Positions 1-8,039 of a stretch of DNA of 56,776 bases are shown here, one piece after another. The stretch spans positions 1-56,776 of the forward strand of contig CAZRQU010000006.1 of assembly GCA_964602485.1 (NCBI GenBank), given 5' to 3'. Each line of letters starts with the position of its first letter. The first letter of the stretch is position 1. The position numbers and the translations under genes were made by a program. The notes beneath the pieces are model-generated. The model did not search any database and was not told the origin of the DNA. It saw only the letters and a list, made by a program, of their open reading frames with translations. This DNA comes from WJLG01 sp964602485 (GTDB lineage: Bacteria; Patescibacteriota; Patescibacteriia; Patescibacteriales; WJLG01).

Positions 1-1201
1 TGATGAACCACCTACCTGTCGGAACACCAACCCCTGCCAAAGGCCAAGGAATATCGTTTTGAGGCATTGACCCCTGAATACACCATTGTCCGGAAGCTGA
101 AGACTCACAGCGATCAATACTGAATTCACCAACTGAGAATTCTTGAACCTCTATTCCTTCTTTCCAAATCAGTGTTCTCCTTTCGTTGTTATAATACGAA
201 CCATTCTTTCGTCTTTTAAACTTCTGAACAGTTATTTGGTCTCCTGGTCTGACTGGATCGGAGGAATTGTTAAGTGGACTGTTGGAAAAACCCAATTCCT
301 CTTCCCAAGTGATCGGTACACCAAATCGATACGGACCGTCGTTCTGTTTGTAATAACCGTAGAAACCACTTGCCAGAAGATAGGCAGTGACTGGTTGGTC
401 CAGATCATTCAGGATCAATACTGATCGGCCATCACTCCCAAAATGGTCAGAATTGATATCACCCAGAAAATCTTGAGCCAGAACGGAAAAAGATGCATCC
501 CTCTTGCCTCGCCATTCATGGACATGTATTCCTCCACCATTATCTACCGGCCAACCGATCTTGGGCGAGAACCATTCATGGCTTTTTATGAAAGCCTGAC
601 TGGTGCCGTCGGGATGGAAACCGTCGACATAATAGCCAATATTGGGATATGGAACTTGGCTTTTTATCCATTTGATAGGATCGACAAAACCATTAGTTGA
701 AGGCCACTGGCTACAAGACATTCTACCCCATGGATTTGCCGGTAACTTGTCGCTATCAACAATCCCAAAGTGAAGATGGTTTCCAAAGCGCCAAAAACCA
801 ATAGTTCCGAACTGCTTTCCTGCGATTAAATAATCTCCCTTAACAACATCAGTAATTAAATGACCATATAATGCAAGAAAGTATTCTCCATTAGATTTTC
901 TATGTTTAACCAAAACACCGCGGTTTCCTTCTCCCCATCCATTCTTACTTACATAAAAAACCTCTCCATCTGCTATTGCATACACCTGATCATTAAGGCT
1001 ACACTCATAATCATAGCCTAAATGATACTCACCATCGAAGTATTGACTATTTTCATTACAACCGCTCGCCAACCAACCAGAATAAGATCCCGGGTTACTT
1101 GAACCCATGGGGTAATAAAAACCTGTTTCGGTTTTTTCAATACACCAACCAGAATCTATGACAAAAAACATAAGTATCAACATCCACAAAGACGTCTTCA
1201 T
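1..1201 (-). CDS. M23-type (LytM-like) peptidase, secreted, 3' end cut by window edge
   Basis: An open frame starts at the ATG at 1199-1201 and runs without a stop to the window edge, so at least 400 residues are present and the C-terminus is missing. The first 20 residues are a hydrophobic export signal ending in Cys20. The metal-binding pattern of M23 zinc endopeptidases is visible: His60 and Asp64 in HLGYD, His114 in LYGHL, and His142/His144 in GNHLHFG. Family members cut peptidoglycan cross-links, so a wall or neighbour-wall target is likely. After about residue 180 comes a long Trp/Gly-rich region that I do not recognise. It is read toward the window edge, away from the lipoprotein gene behind it. 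The peptidase call is firm; the role of the C-terminal half is unknown. Confidence 0.8.
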   Translation of the reverse strand, partial: MKTSLWMLILMFFVIDSGWCIEKTETGFYYPMGSSNPGSYSGWLASGCNENSQYFDGEYHLGYDYECSLNDQVYAIADGEVFYVSKNGWGEGNRGVLVKHRKSNGEYFLALYGHLITDVVKGDYLIAGKQFGTIGFWRFGNHLHFGIVDSDKLPANPWGRMSCSQWPSTNGFVDPIKWIKSQVPYPNIGYYVDGFHPDGTSQAFIKSHEWFSPKIGWPVDNGGGIHVHEWRGKRDASFSVLAQDFLGDINSDHFGSDGRSVLILNDLDQPVTAYLLASGFYGYYKQNDGPYRFGVPITWEEELGFSNSPLNNSSDPVRPGDQITVQKFKRRKNGSYYNNERRTLIWKEGIEVQEFSVGEFSIDRCESSASGQWCIQGSMPQNDIPWPLAGVGVPTGRWFI

Positions 1202-1259
1202 AACAATTTCCTTTCATAAAATACTTTTCAGTTTTTTTAAAGTACAAATTAAATTTATA

Positions 1260-1829
1260 TTAATCAATAAATTCCAAAGATTCTAACACACTATTATATA
1301 TATCATCTATATTTTTGTATTCCGGTGAGAAAACACCTTTTGTGATAGTGTAAAGTCTATTATTATTTTCAATAATAGTGGCCGTTCCCATATAATCATC
1401 ACCCTGAATTGCCTTTGTGTTACTAATTAAAATATCCTTTACCTCTCCTCCTCTTTCTAATTTATTATTTTTCCAATCTTCAATATAGTCTTTAAGCTCG
1501 TTGTTTTTCTTAAAATCTCTCACAGAAATGCCAATCAAATAAGCTTCTCCACCCTCATAATAAACTTGATTCTCTGGATCTGAAAACTCAATAAAGCCTG
1601 ACTCTCTAACCTTATAATTCCAACCCTTGGGATAACTTATCTCAAATCCATACTCCTCGCTTCTGTATGTCTGCCAATCCTCTTTTTCACTGGCTTGTTC
1701 TTGCTGATCATTAGATAAGCCTTCTTTACCCTGCTCTTTTTGTTTTACTTGATCAATACCAGAAACACACCCTGCCAAAGTAATGGAGAAGGCTAATAAG
1801 AATACGAATATAATTTTTGTGTAGCGCAT
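1260..1829 (-). CDS. Lipoprotein with PsbP-like domain
   Basis: This 189-residue protein begins with a lipoprotein signal (hydrophobic stretch, then LAGC at about residues 18-21), so it should be lipid-anchored outside the membrane. A charged, Gln/Glu-rich linker follows. From about residue 52 there is the pattern YGFEISYPKGW, typical of PsbP-like folds in bacterial lipoproteins, continuing to the C-terminus. The same architecture appears at the C-terminus of the 42999-43904 product in the pilus operon. No SD is visible, but a good promoter lies just upstream. No partner or substrate can be named. Confidence 0.75.
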   Translation of the reverse strand: MRYTKIIFVFLLAFSITLAGCVSGIDQVKQKEQGKEGLSNDQQEQASEKEDWQTYRSEEYGFEISYPKGWNYKVRESGFIEFSDPENQVYYEGGEAYLIGISVRDFKKNNELKDYIEDWKNNKLERGGEVKDILISNTKAIQGDDYMGTATIIENNNRLYTITKGVFSPEYKNIDDIYNSVLESLEFID

Positions 1830-1857
1830 ATAATTTTTTTACTATTATTTCAAATAA

Positions 1858-1886
1858 ACTTTACTATTTTTACTGTTTTTTGTCAA
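1858..1886 (-). promoter_or_regulatory. Sigma70-type promoter for the PsbP-like lipoprotein
   Basis: Reading the minus strand, TTGACA (1881-1886) is followed after 17 nt by TAAAGT (1858-1863), about 30 nt before the lipoprotein ATG. Confidence 0.6.
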
Positions 1887-1947
1887 TTTATTTTGTATTT
1901 TAAAACCACGGCTCCTTTAAAGAACTTGCTTATTAAATGAGGGTTAA

Positions 1948-1984
1948 ATAAAAAAGGATATTTCTCTTAAGAAAAATATCCTTT
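1948..1984 (-). terminator. Intrinsic terminator of the beta-propeller gene
   Basis: On the minus strand, AAAGGATATTT and AAATATCCTTT pair around a 9-10 nt loop and run into TTTATTT, just past the stop at 2002. Confidence 0.8.
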
Positions 1985-2001
1985 GTTTGATCAAAAAGAT
2001 C

Positions 2002-3249
2002 TTAGTGTCCGGTTTTCAAAAAACCAATGAAAGTTTTGGTTTTACCAAACGCTTTCCGGCAATACACCCCTCTGCTTATTTCTGAGCTAGGGATTCTTCT
2101 GCCCTGTAAGGTGTAGAAAAAGCTACTGGCCTTAACTGCTCTCTTTGGCAAGTTAGTATTACTTCTGAGAACAAAAGTCTGACAAGGATAGCAAGCCTTC
2201 TTTTTGAGAAGAGTTAAGCCTTTGTCCGTACCAATGGCCACCAAAGAATCGTTCGGAGAAATAGCAACACAGTTCACTGTGTCACTTATTAGCCCAGCTT
2301 GCTCAGTAAATTGAACATACTGACTGTCTGGATAAACAATGTTAAGTCTGTTGAACTGATAAGTCCACATGCTCCCAGAAAGTTCAAAAGCCATCATATC
2401 ATTAAAAACCCACCCTAAGTTGGATCGCTGGTAATGAAGCTCTACGGTATCTCCATAAGAAATGTATACATCTGCCCCTGTTTCCAAACCATCAAAGCAT
2501 ACTCGACCATCCGACAATCTGATGATTCCTCGACCCCAGTCCATCTTATGATCAGAAATAATCCACGCTCCATCGATAAATCGAGATATATCAGAACCAT
2601 TTGTCACCCAGATGATATCGTTGTTATCGACAATAACTTGCAAAATTCTCTCAAACTCTCCAGGCTCTTTTTTAAAGATATCCTGAAACGAAAAAACAGT
2701 TGAATCATCTGCTCCTATTGTTTGTCTTATCAACTTTCTCGACGAAAAAGACAATTTCTCAATAAACCAAAAGTCTCCAGAAGAGTTGATATCAAAGCTA
2801 CTATTGGAACTTTCTAAGGTTTTACCCCTAATATCAATCTTCTCAAAACCTTGCTCAGTCTTTTTGCAAATCTCCAACTTGTAAGGACATGCCTTTCTTT
2901 GGCAAGTTCCTGGTGATACTTTCTGATCAAGACCTGATACCACCACTAAATCTCCAGAGGCTACTCGGTTAACCGAATAAATGATCTCTCCAAAATCATC
3001 GTTTTCGACAAGCTCCCAGCTAGAGCCGTCATAAACAGACAAACTTTTGGTTGGAATCTTGTTGGCCGTATCATAACTAGTCCGATAATTACCAGTTATC
3101 CAAAGACAACCAGTACTATCAAAGGCAGCTGTCTTTACCCCGCCAATAGCCAAGCACTCTTCGTTTGTAAAGTTGGTGACGGTGTAGCCTTCGAAGTCGA
3201 TCGCAAAAACAGAACAAACGACCAAGAACATTAAGAATAGACTTTTCAC
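2002..3249 (-). CDS. Secreted beta-propeller-like protein with type IX-like C-terminal signal
   Basis: The 415-residue product starts at a GTG preceded by AGGAGGAG at good spacing. Residues 1-16 are a signal peptide. The body has repeated strands of the type CLWITGN, DFWFIEK and IIWVTNGS, as in two-component-regulator propeller repeats, which suggests a beta-propeller. The last ~45 residues contain LQGRR, then SRGVY, then a short beta-rich tail, a pattern like the type A sorting domain of type IX secretion cargo (Bacteroidetes, Fibrobacteres). Such a signal is unexpected in a CPR-like genome and suggests transfer. The gene is monocistronic with its own terminator. The binding target is unknown. 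Confidence 0.65.
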   Translation of the reverse strand: MKSLFLMFLVVCSVFAIDFEGYTVTNFTNEECLAIGGVKTAAFDSTGCLWITGNYRTSYDTANKIPTKSLSVYDGSSWELVENDDFGEIIYSVNRVASGDLVVVSGLDQKVSPGTCQRKACPYKLEICKKTEQGFEKIDIRGKTLESSNSSFDINSSGDFWFIEKLSFSSRKLIRQTIGADDSTVFSFQDIFKKEPGEFERILQVIVDNNDIIWVTNGSDISRFIDGAWIISDHKMDWGRGIIRLSDGRVCFDGLETGADVYISYGDTVELHYQRSNLGWVFNDMMAFELSGSMWTYQFNRLNIVYPDSQYVQFTEQAGLISDTVNCVAISPNDSLVAIGTDKGLTLLKKKACYPCQTFVLRSNTNLPKRAVKASSFFYTLQGRRIPSSEISRGVYCRKAFGKTKTFIGFLKTGH

Positions 3250-3335
3250 AAACTCCTCCTTTGTTTTATTTAAAAGAACATTTTTATTTTTCTATTAATC
3301 CTAATCCTAAAAATAACAAAAGTCAACCAAAAACC

Positions 3336-3364
3336 AAATAAAAACCACCTGGAATTAGGTGGTT
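3336..3364 (-). terminator. Intrinsic terminator after the 3373-3726 gene
   Basis: On the minus strand, AACCACCT and AGGTGGTT pair around a 6-nt loop and are followed by TTTATTT. Confidence 0.8.
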
Positions 3365-3372
3365 GTTTGTCT

Positions 3373-3726
3373 TCAACTTTCGAAGACGATATCTTTTTGA
3401 ATCACTTCAACCGTAACTTTTGGGAACTGTTCAATCAACTGATCGACCAAATCTTCAGAATCTGGTCCACCAACAAATTCAACTGTGTCCTCTTCTGAGG
3501 ATTTTACTTTTTTAAATCCTAAGCTCAGAAAAAGTTCATCAAATTGATCAGGACCCTGAGTCTTTCTGACCAACCGAGTTGAATAGCGATCCGGACTTGG
3601 AGCGTTTAAAGTACTGTAGCACTCAGTAAAGAAAACAAAGTCTGCTTCTTCAAGTGCCAACTCAACTGCATCAATCTCCTCTTCAGTAACGCCCAGCCCA
3701 TAATCTTTTAGGCATATAGCCTTCAT
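3373..3726 (-). CDS. Hypothetical acidic small protein
   Basis: A 117-residue, strongly acidic, soluble protein with no signal peptide or membrane segment. I do not recognise the family. It alternates predicted strands (AICLKDYG, DFVFFTE, TVEFVGG, KVTVEVI) with helices (EEEIDAVELALEEA, DSEDLVDQLIEQF), which suggests a small alpha/beta domain. The start is supported by AAGGAGG just upstream of the ATG, and the gene has its own terminator, so it is probably expressed alone. It belongs to a set of SD-led orphan genes scattered through the window. Confidence 0.6.
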   Translation of the reverse strand: MKAICLKDYGLGVTEEEIDAVELALEEADFVFFTECYSTLNAPSPDRYSTRLVRKTQGPDQFDELFLSLGFKKVKSSEEDTVEFVGGPDSEDLVDQLIEQFPKVTVEVIQKDIVFES

Positions 3727-3790
3727 AAAGCCTCCTTTTTTATATGCAAGTTAATATTACCCCCAACTCAAACAAAAATCAATCTTGGAC

Positions 3791-3819
3791 TTGATAAAAT
3801 ATACAAATTATGTTTTAAT
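3791..3819 (+). promoter_or_regulatory. Promoter for the 3867-4889 gene
   Basis: TTGATA (3791-3796), a 17-nt spacer, then TTTAAT (3814-3819) with an extended TG one base before the -10 box. It lies about 50 nt before the start codon. Confidence 0.55.
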
Positions 3820-3866
3820 GTCTTGATTGCTCTTTAACATAAAAACAAATCAAAAAGGAGATAAAG

Positions 3867-4889
3867 ATGAAAGACAATCTTAAAGAATTGAAATCTGTTT
3901 TTTCAAAAATGAAGCCGAATCAAGAACAACTTTTCAGATTGTTGGCCTTCTACAAAACCGATAAGGAAAAAGCCCAGGCGATCCTAGAAAAGATCAATTG
4001 GAAGAATGTCGGCTCTGACGTTATCACAAAAACCATTCAGGAATATGGAGCTTCTTTAAGTAGTAAAACAAAAACCTATCTGTTTAAAGTATTGCTTGGT
4101 AGAGGAAAAAGAACCAAACAAGAGTTTGAACGATTGGGGAAATTATTTAAAGATAGGTCAATCTGGATGCTTGTCCTTAAAATGAAAAAATTTTCCAACC
4201 AGCAACTTCTTACTCTTACATTAGATAATACCTCTGGCTTCTGGCCGATGGACATAATCACTCAGCTGAGAATAAAAAGTTGGTCTTTGGAAAAAACCTT
4301 CGAAACAGAGGAAAGGTACGGTATAATAGGTCTTGGTCAGAGGGCTTTGGAAGAAAAAAAACCAAGCTTCTACACCGTTGCCAAGTTGCTAAGAAAAGGC
4401 AGAATCCCTTGCGATATCTATAGTCTTAGCTATATAAAAAGAAGGGTTCCGACTGGTAAAAGAATGTCTCGTTTTCTTTTTAATCTCGGAAAAGACCTTA
4501 ATTCTGGACTAGCCTGGGATTATTTTAAAGAGAATATTGATTTAGCAAGCCTTTCTTTTGAGGAAGTTAAATTAATAGCAAAGACCATAGGTGGGTCACC
4601 CGGCTGGGGAATATTAAGGGATTGGCCAGGCCTTTCTAGTCTTGGTCGCAAAGACTTAATGGAGCTCCTTGTTCCTTTTAGGGAATGGACTTTAGAAAAA
4701 AGAATTGTCGAATTGCTTGGTGTTTTAAACGAACCACCAGAGAGAATACTTGAGTTCGTGGAAAAATATTCTTGTTACCGTGTCTTAAGGATGGCTTTAG
4801 AAAAAGATTTGATCCCTAAAAATATTCTCTACAAGTTTGCTCGCAAATCGGAAAATCCCGAGATGTGGGTAATCGCTTTCGGGAATTAA
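3867..4889 (+). CDS. Hypothetical helical protein
   Basis: This 340-residue protein has no signal peptide and no clear membrane segment. It is Lys/Leu-rich and appears all-helical, with short helices of about 12-20 residues in succession, like an alpha-solenoid. I found no motif I could assign to a family. The start is supported by AAAGGAGATAAAG before the ATG and a promoter upstream, and a strong terminator follows the stop. It is the only plus-strand gene in the first 19 kb, so it is transcribed against its neighbours. Function unknown. Confidence 0.65.
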   Translation: MKDNLKELKSVFSKMKPNQEQLFRLLAFYKTDKEKAQAILEKINWKNVGSDVITKTIQEYGASLSSKTKTYLFKVLLGRGKRTKQEFERLGKLFKDRSIWMLVLKMKKFSNQQLLTLTLDNTSGFWPMDIITQLRIKSWSLEKTFETEERYGIIGLGQRALEEKKPSFYTVAKLLRKGRIPCDIYSLSYIKRRVPTGKRMSRFLFNLGKDLNSGLAWDYFKENIDLASLSFEEVKLIAKTIGGSPGWGILRDWPGLSSLGRKDLMELLVPFREWTLEKRIVELLGVLNEPPERILEFVEKYSCYRVLRMALEKDLIPKNILYKFARKSENPEMWVIAFGN

Positions 4890-4897
4890 AGCTCACA

Positions 4898-4927
4898 CCC
4901 CATTAATTTTGATTAATGGGGTTTTTT
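4898..4927 (+). terminator. Intrinsic terminator after the helical protein gene
   Basis: CCCCATTAAT (4898-4907) and ATTAATGGGG (4912-4921) form a perfect 10-bp stem with a 4-nt loop, followed by six T. Confidence 0.9.
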
Positions 4928-4947
4928 ATAGAAAAACCAAAGGATAC

Positions 4948-4967
4948 AAAAAACCGCCTTAGAGGCG
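4948..4967 (-). terminator. Intrinsic terminator after the 4989-5894 gene
   Basis: On the minus strand, CGCCT and AGGCG pair around CTA and are followed by GTTTTTT. Confidence 0.65.
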
Positions 4968-4988
4968 ATTTTGTTTGCTTATCTTATT

Positions 4989-5894
4989 TTAAACTTTGTC
5001 TCTTAAATTTTTTATTTTAGAAAGAGATCCTTTAAAACTACTTAAATTGCTGGAAACACCTTGAGGAAGGTTCTCTGTCTGCAATGTTTCAACCTGCTCG
5101 TTCAAAGAAATTAAAAGTTTATCAAAAATTTCTAACTCTGTTTGATTTGGTTTTTCTGCTTCGTAATCCATTTTTTCCAAAAGATCATCCAATTCCTCGG
5201 CTTGAACAGAAATATAGAACATTGGCACTTCTTTTATTTCCTGCCTAACCAGTTTTCCTTCCTTGGAACCAAACCCATATTTTATCTTAGTGCCGCCTTT
5301 TTTGGCTTTGCGCTTTATCTTTTCTTGCTTATCTTCGGTTCTGGTTCTTTCGTCTATCTCTTCTTCACGAGTTTTGCGAACAGCAACTGAACTTTCTCTA
5401 ACTTCATCAAAAGCACAAACTACATCTCCGGTTTCTTTATTTATTATGATGTTATCGGCCCCGTTCTCGTAATCATCGAATTCGGAAGAGCGGACCACCA
5501 TAAATTCATCTTTTAAAACTTTATGAAATACTGCCGTAACAGCCTTTTCCAAAAGCATTGGCTTGGATAACTCTCGTCTGCCTTCCCAAGCAGATACTTT
5601 TTCGTCCCTTTCTTTTCCTTCCACAATATCAGAAGAACCGCTGAATAAAACCTTTTTACGCCTAACCATATCTTCGTTACTCTTTATATCCTCCTTAGAA
5701 TACCCTTCCGGGAGATCGCCACTTCTTTTCCATTGGCGCATATTGATGCTGGCATCGGAATTCAAAACTTCGGCGCCAAATTCTTGGTTAACGCTTTCTT
5801 GAATGTCTTCCATTATCCTATCTAGTTTATATTTTATCATCTCCGGACTGTCTTTTTGTTTTTCCAATGGATTGGTAAAGTTTTCTTTGAACAT
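4989..5894 (-). CDS. Hypothetical protein, possible PD-(D/E)XK-like fold
   Basis: A 301-residue soluble, highly charged protein. The central part (about residues 110-175) reads helix (LLEKAVTAVFHKVL), then RSSEFDDYENGADNIII, a turn, and VVCAFDEV. The spacing resembles a restriction-endonuclease-like core, although the usual final Lys is not present, so nuclease activity is only a possibility. Residues 180-215 are very Lys/Arg/Glu-rich, and the last 70 residues look helical, possibly a coiled coil. No SD is seen, only a TATAAT-like box at 5915-5920. A terminator follows. I do not recognise the family with confidence. Confidence 0.6.
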   Translation of the reverse strand: MFKENFTNPLEKQKDSPEMIKYKLDRIMEDIQESVNQEFGAEVLNSDASINMRQWKRSGDLPEGYSKEDIKSNEDMVRRKKVLFSGSSDIVEGKERDEKVSAWEGRRELSKPMLLEKAVTAVFHKVLKDEFMVVRSSEFDDYENGADNIIINKETGDVVCAFDEVRESSVAVRKTREEEIDERTRTEDKQEKIKRKAKKGGTKIKYGFGSKEGKLVRQEIKEVPMFYISVQAEELDDLLEKMDYEAEKPNQTELEIFDKLLISLNEQVETLQTENLPQGVSSNLSSFKGSLSKIKNLRDKV

Positions 5895-5952
5895 ATGATC
5901 TTTTGTTATTTTATATTATATTAACCCTGATGCTGACAAAAAGCAAGCAAAT

Positions 5953-5983
5953 AAAAAAGCGTTACTTCATAAGAAGCAACGCT
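5953..5983 (-). terminator. Intrinsic terminator after the 6005-6436 gene
   Basis: On the minus strand, AGCGTTGCTTC and GAAGTAACGCT pair (one mismatch) around TTAT and are followed by TTTTTATTT. Confidence 0.85.
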
Positions 5984-6004
5984 AGAAAACACCAGACCCT
6001 TTTA

Positions 6005-6436
6005 TCATCTTTGGCTGGCATCGCCTCCGATCGTGCCGGCAGCATCGTCTATCCATGTTCTTTCATACTCTTCTTCCTTTTTCTTCGGTTTTTCCTCTTT
6101 TTCCCTTTGCTCTCTTTTCTCCTTGCTTATTGCGGCAACCAAGGCGATGATCATCACCAAACTTACGACCATAAGGACAGGGATCATGTAATTGATAATG
6201 ATCCTAAGAGGCATTGCTATGACCACCTTCTCGGGTCGGATCATTCTTTCAACGATGAAAAAACCAGCGAAAAGAATGAAATAGTAAACCATGGTGATCA
6301 ATCTGCTCTTCAGCCCTTCCTTTACGAACCTTTTGGTTGCAATGCTCAGGAACGAGACGGCATTGAACATAGCGAGAAAAAGGCAAACAAACAACACATA
6401 ATCAATTAGTACGTGATCGATCTCATAATTTCCCAA
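6005..6436 (-). CDS. Hypothetical membrane protein, about 3 TM segments
   Basis: A 143-residue protein with hydrophobic segments near residues 10-30, 45-63 and 78-105, followed by a cytoplasmic-looking tail rich in Lys and Glu. I do not recognise the family. The start is a TTG at 6436, chosen because AAGGAGG lies five bases upstream; the nearby ATG codons are out of frame. A promoter-like pair lies at 6600-6628, which would give a leader of about 150 nt, and a strong terminator follows the stop. Function unknown. Confidence 0.6.
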   Translation of the reverse strand: MGNYEIDHVLIDYVLFVCLFLAMFNAVSFLSIATKRFVKEGLKSRLITMVYYFILFAGFFIVERMIRPEKVVIAMPLRIIINYMIPVLMVVSLVMIIALVAAISKEKREQREKEEKPKKKEEEYERTWIDDAAGTIGGDASQR

Positions 6437-6599
6437 AACATCCTCCTTTTGTAAGGTTTATAATGGTTGTTTTTTATGGTTGCTCCCAAAAAGATCCTTA
6501 CTCCATTCGATAGATCTTATTCTAAAACATAGAAATAAAAATCCATTGAAAGACAAACAGTTTGAAACCTCCTTTTGATTGGCAAAGATCGAATATATA

Positions 6600-6628
6600 A
6601 AAGTACAACTTCCCTCTGACCCTGTCAA
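6600..6628 (-). promoter_or_regulatory. Candidate promoter and leader upstream of the 6005-6436 gene
   Basis: On the minus strand, TTGACA (6623-6628) and TACTTT (6600-6605) are 17 nt apart. The 276-nt stretch 6437-6712 holds no convincing gene. It does contain a second AAGGAGG (about 6566-6573) that could start a TTG-initiated 32-codon frame ending at 6458, which I could not support further. Confidence 0.4.
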
Positions 6629-6712
6629 TGTTGTTCGAATAAAAACCGGGAAACGCATCTGCGCCCCCGGTGTGTCTGCCGGTCAAGGTTGAAAAAAATA
6701 TAATGGACATCT

Positions 6713-7021
6713 TCACATCCTATACTCCTCTATCACAGTGGCTAATTCATCGACCACATGGTGGAGCTCGGGATCCTCGGTATAGACCGCCAACCGGCAA
6801 TTGTGGGGAGCGACCAGCATCACGACCTCTATGATAGAGGCGGCCGTAGCTCTTCCCGCTTCTTCAATGAACTCGCCATTCTCATCCACTTTTTGGATAA
6901 AAATTTTTGATTCCCAGCAGTCTTCGCCTAAAAGTTCCCTTACCTTCATGGCGACCATGCAAGACGGACGGGCGCAAAGTCCTTGCTTCTCGCCAACCGT
7001 GCATATCTTCTTGTAAAGCAT
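6713..7021 (-). CDS. HPr-like protein with Cys replacing the phosphorylated His
   Basis: The 102-residue product matches the whole HPr fold. It has GLCARPS at residues 14-20 where HPr carries GLHARPA, Ser62 in ASIIEVVMLVAP where HPr has its regulatory Ser46, and a C-terminal helix HHVVDELATVIEE. HPr normally relays phosphate from EI to EIIA on the active-site His. Here that residue is Cys16, so classical phosphotransfer cannot occur, while the Ser site for an HPr kinase is kept. This resembles the logic of Crh, which has Gln in place of His. AAAGGAGG precedes the ATG. The gene stands alone with no other PTS gene in the window. The fold call is good; the role is inferred. Confidence 0.7.
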   Translation of the reverse strand: MLYKKICTVGEKQGLCARPSCMVAMKVRELLGEDCWESKIFIQKVDENGEFIEEAGRATAASIIEVVMLVAPHNCRLAVYTEDPELHHVVDELATVIEEYRM

Positions 7022-7122
7022 AACCCCCTCCTTTGAAAAGAGCGCTTATCAAAGATCTTTTGAACTATAAAAATATTTTACTCCCAAAAAATACAAAAAT
7101 CAAACTTTGCTTATTGTTCTAA

Positions 7123-7155
7123 AAATAAAAAGGTCCGAACCTTTTTGATTCGGAC
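7123..7155 (-). terminator. Intrinsic terminator after the 7170-7475 gene
   Basis: On the minus strand, GTCCGAA and TTCGGAC pair around a 9-nt loop and are followed by CTTTTTATTT. Confidence 0.85.
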
Positions 7156-7169
7156 GCTAAAAATTGGAG

Positions 7170-7475
7170 TTAGGCCTCTTTTATGCTGACCCGGCCTTCT
7201 TTCAAAAGTTCTGCCAAATGGTCGATCAATGACAACTGACCAACCTGACCGGCAAACCTGACCATGCCCATATCATAAACCGGATATAAGCCCTTTTCTT
7301 TGAAGAGCTTGTCGAAGTGAGTCGGTGAATAAAACGACCTAACCAACTCCACTCTTTGGCCGGCTGGCACTTGAGTGACGAAAAGAGCAATATCGTGGCG
7401 TCTGAGAATTCTCAGGATCCTTGGCCTGTCTTTGATGAAATTCACTCTGGGACCTGACAACAACAACGCCGTCAT
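7170..7475 (-). CDS. Hypothetical small alpha/beta protein, possibly ACT-like
   Basis: I place the start at the ATG at 7475, five bases after AGGAGG, rather than the GTG two codons earlier that overlaps the SD; this gives 101 residues. The protein starts with a strand-like LLLSGPRVNF, then a helix (RPRILRILRRH), a strand (IALFVTQV), and ends with a helix. This order resembles a small ACT-type regulatory domain, but I see no diagnostic motif. It is monocistronic, with a strong SD and its own terminator, and lies beside the HPr-like gene. Function unknown. Confidence 0.55.
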   Translation of the reverse strand: MTALLLSGPRVNFIKDRPRILRILRRHDIALFVTQVPAGQRVELVRSFYSPTHFDKLFKEKGLYPVYDMGMVRFAGQVGQLSLIDHLAELLKEGRVSIKEA

Positions 7476-7567
7476 ACACACCTCCTGTTTCTAAAGATCC
7501 TTATCTACTTCCAGTATGCTACATTTATTTATCAAAAAAGTCAAAGGGGATAAAAAAAGAGGGGAAT

Positions 7568-7601
7568 AAAAAACCGGAAACTCCAATAATGAAATTTCCG
7601 G
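7568..7601 (-). terminator. Terminator of the valS-pheST operon
   Basis: On the minus strand, CCGGAAA (7595-7601) and TTTCCGG (7574-7580) pair around a 14-nt loop and are followed by TTTTTTATT. No other strong terminator is seen upstream until the valS start. Confidence 0.8.
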
Positions 7602-7622
7602 CTCATATTTTAAAAAGTTTTT

Positions 7623-8030
7623 TTACCAAGAATCGTCTATGTCCTCTTCCAATTCAATGTCTTCTTCCTTGTTTTTATTCGACTTATCCTTCTTATTCTC
7701 TTTTTCCGCTTTTTTATCTTTTTTATCTTTTTTCTTTTTACCAAAACCCGGGAAATGGAATTTACCTTCACTGGAATGAAGGAAGTCCACTATCTTCTTG
7801 ACCGCCTCACCTATGATCATCAGGTAAGAGGTGCTGGAGTGTATCTTGTCCTTTACCGCTTCTAGGACATCGTCCACTTTATCGAACACCTTTCTGGCCT
7901 CGCGGGTGACCAAAAGGACGTTTCTCATGGTCATAACGAAATAGAAAAGCCCCCAACAAAGAAAAAGAGTGAACAGGCCGACAGAGCCGGCTAAAACTAT
8001 TTTTAAAACATCTGTGCTTGTTTCCAACAT
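7623..8030 (-). CDS. Hypothetical membrane protein with Lys-rich tail
   Basis: A 135-residue protein with one TM segment at about residues 10-35, an amphipathic stretch that may be a coiled coil (REARKVFDKVDDVLEAVKDK), and then a tail of Lys, Asp and Glu ending in an acidic patch. The layout is like DUF948-type single-pass proteins, but I cannot assign the family. It is the last gene of the valS-pheST operon, ten bases after the gene before it and just ahead of the operon terminator. Confidence 0.6.
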   Translation of the reverse strand: MLETSTDVLKIVLAGSVGLFTLFLCWGLFYFVMTMRNVLLVTREARKVFDKVDDVLEAVKDKIHSSTSYLMIIGEAVKKIVDFLHSSEGKFHFPGFGKKKKDKKDKKAEKENKKDKSNKNKEEDIELEEDIDDSW

Positions 8031-8039
8031 ATTTTTGAA

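Noticed and set aside
143..700. Two plus-strand frames in the first 700 bases
   Set aside because: The minus-strand M23 peptidase frame runs through the whole stretch with conserved metal-binding motifs.
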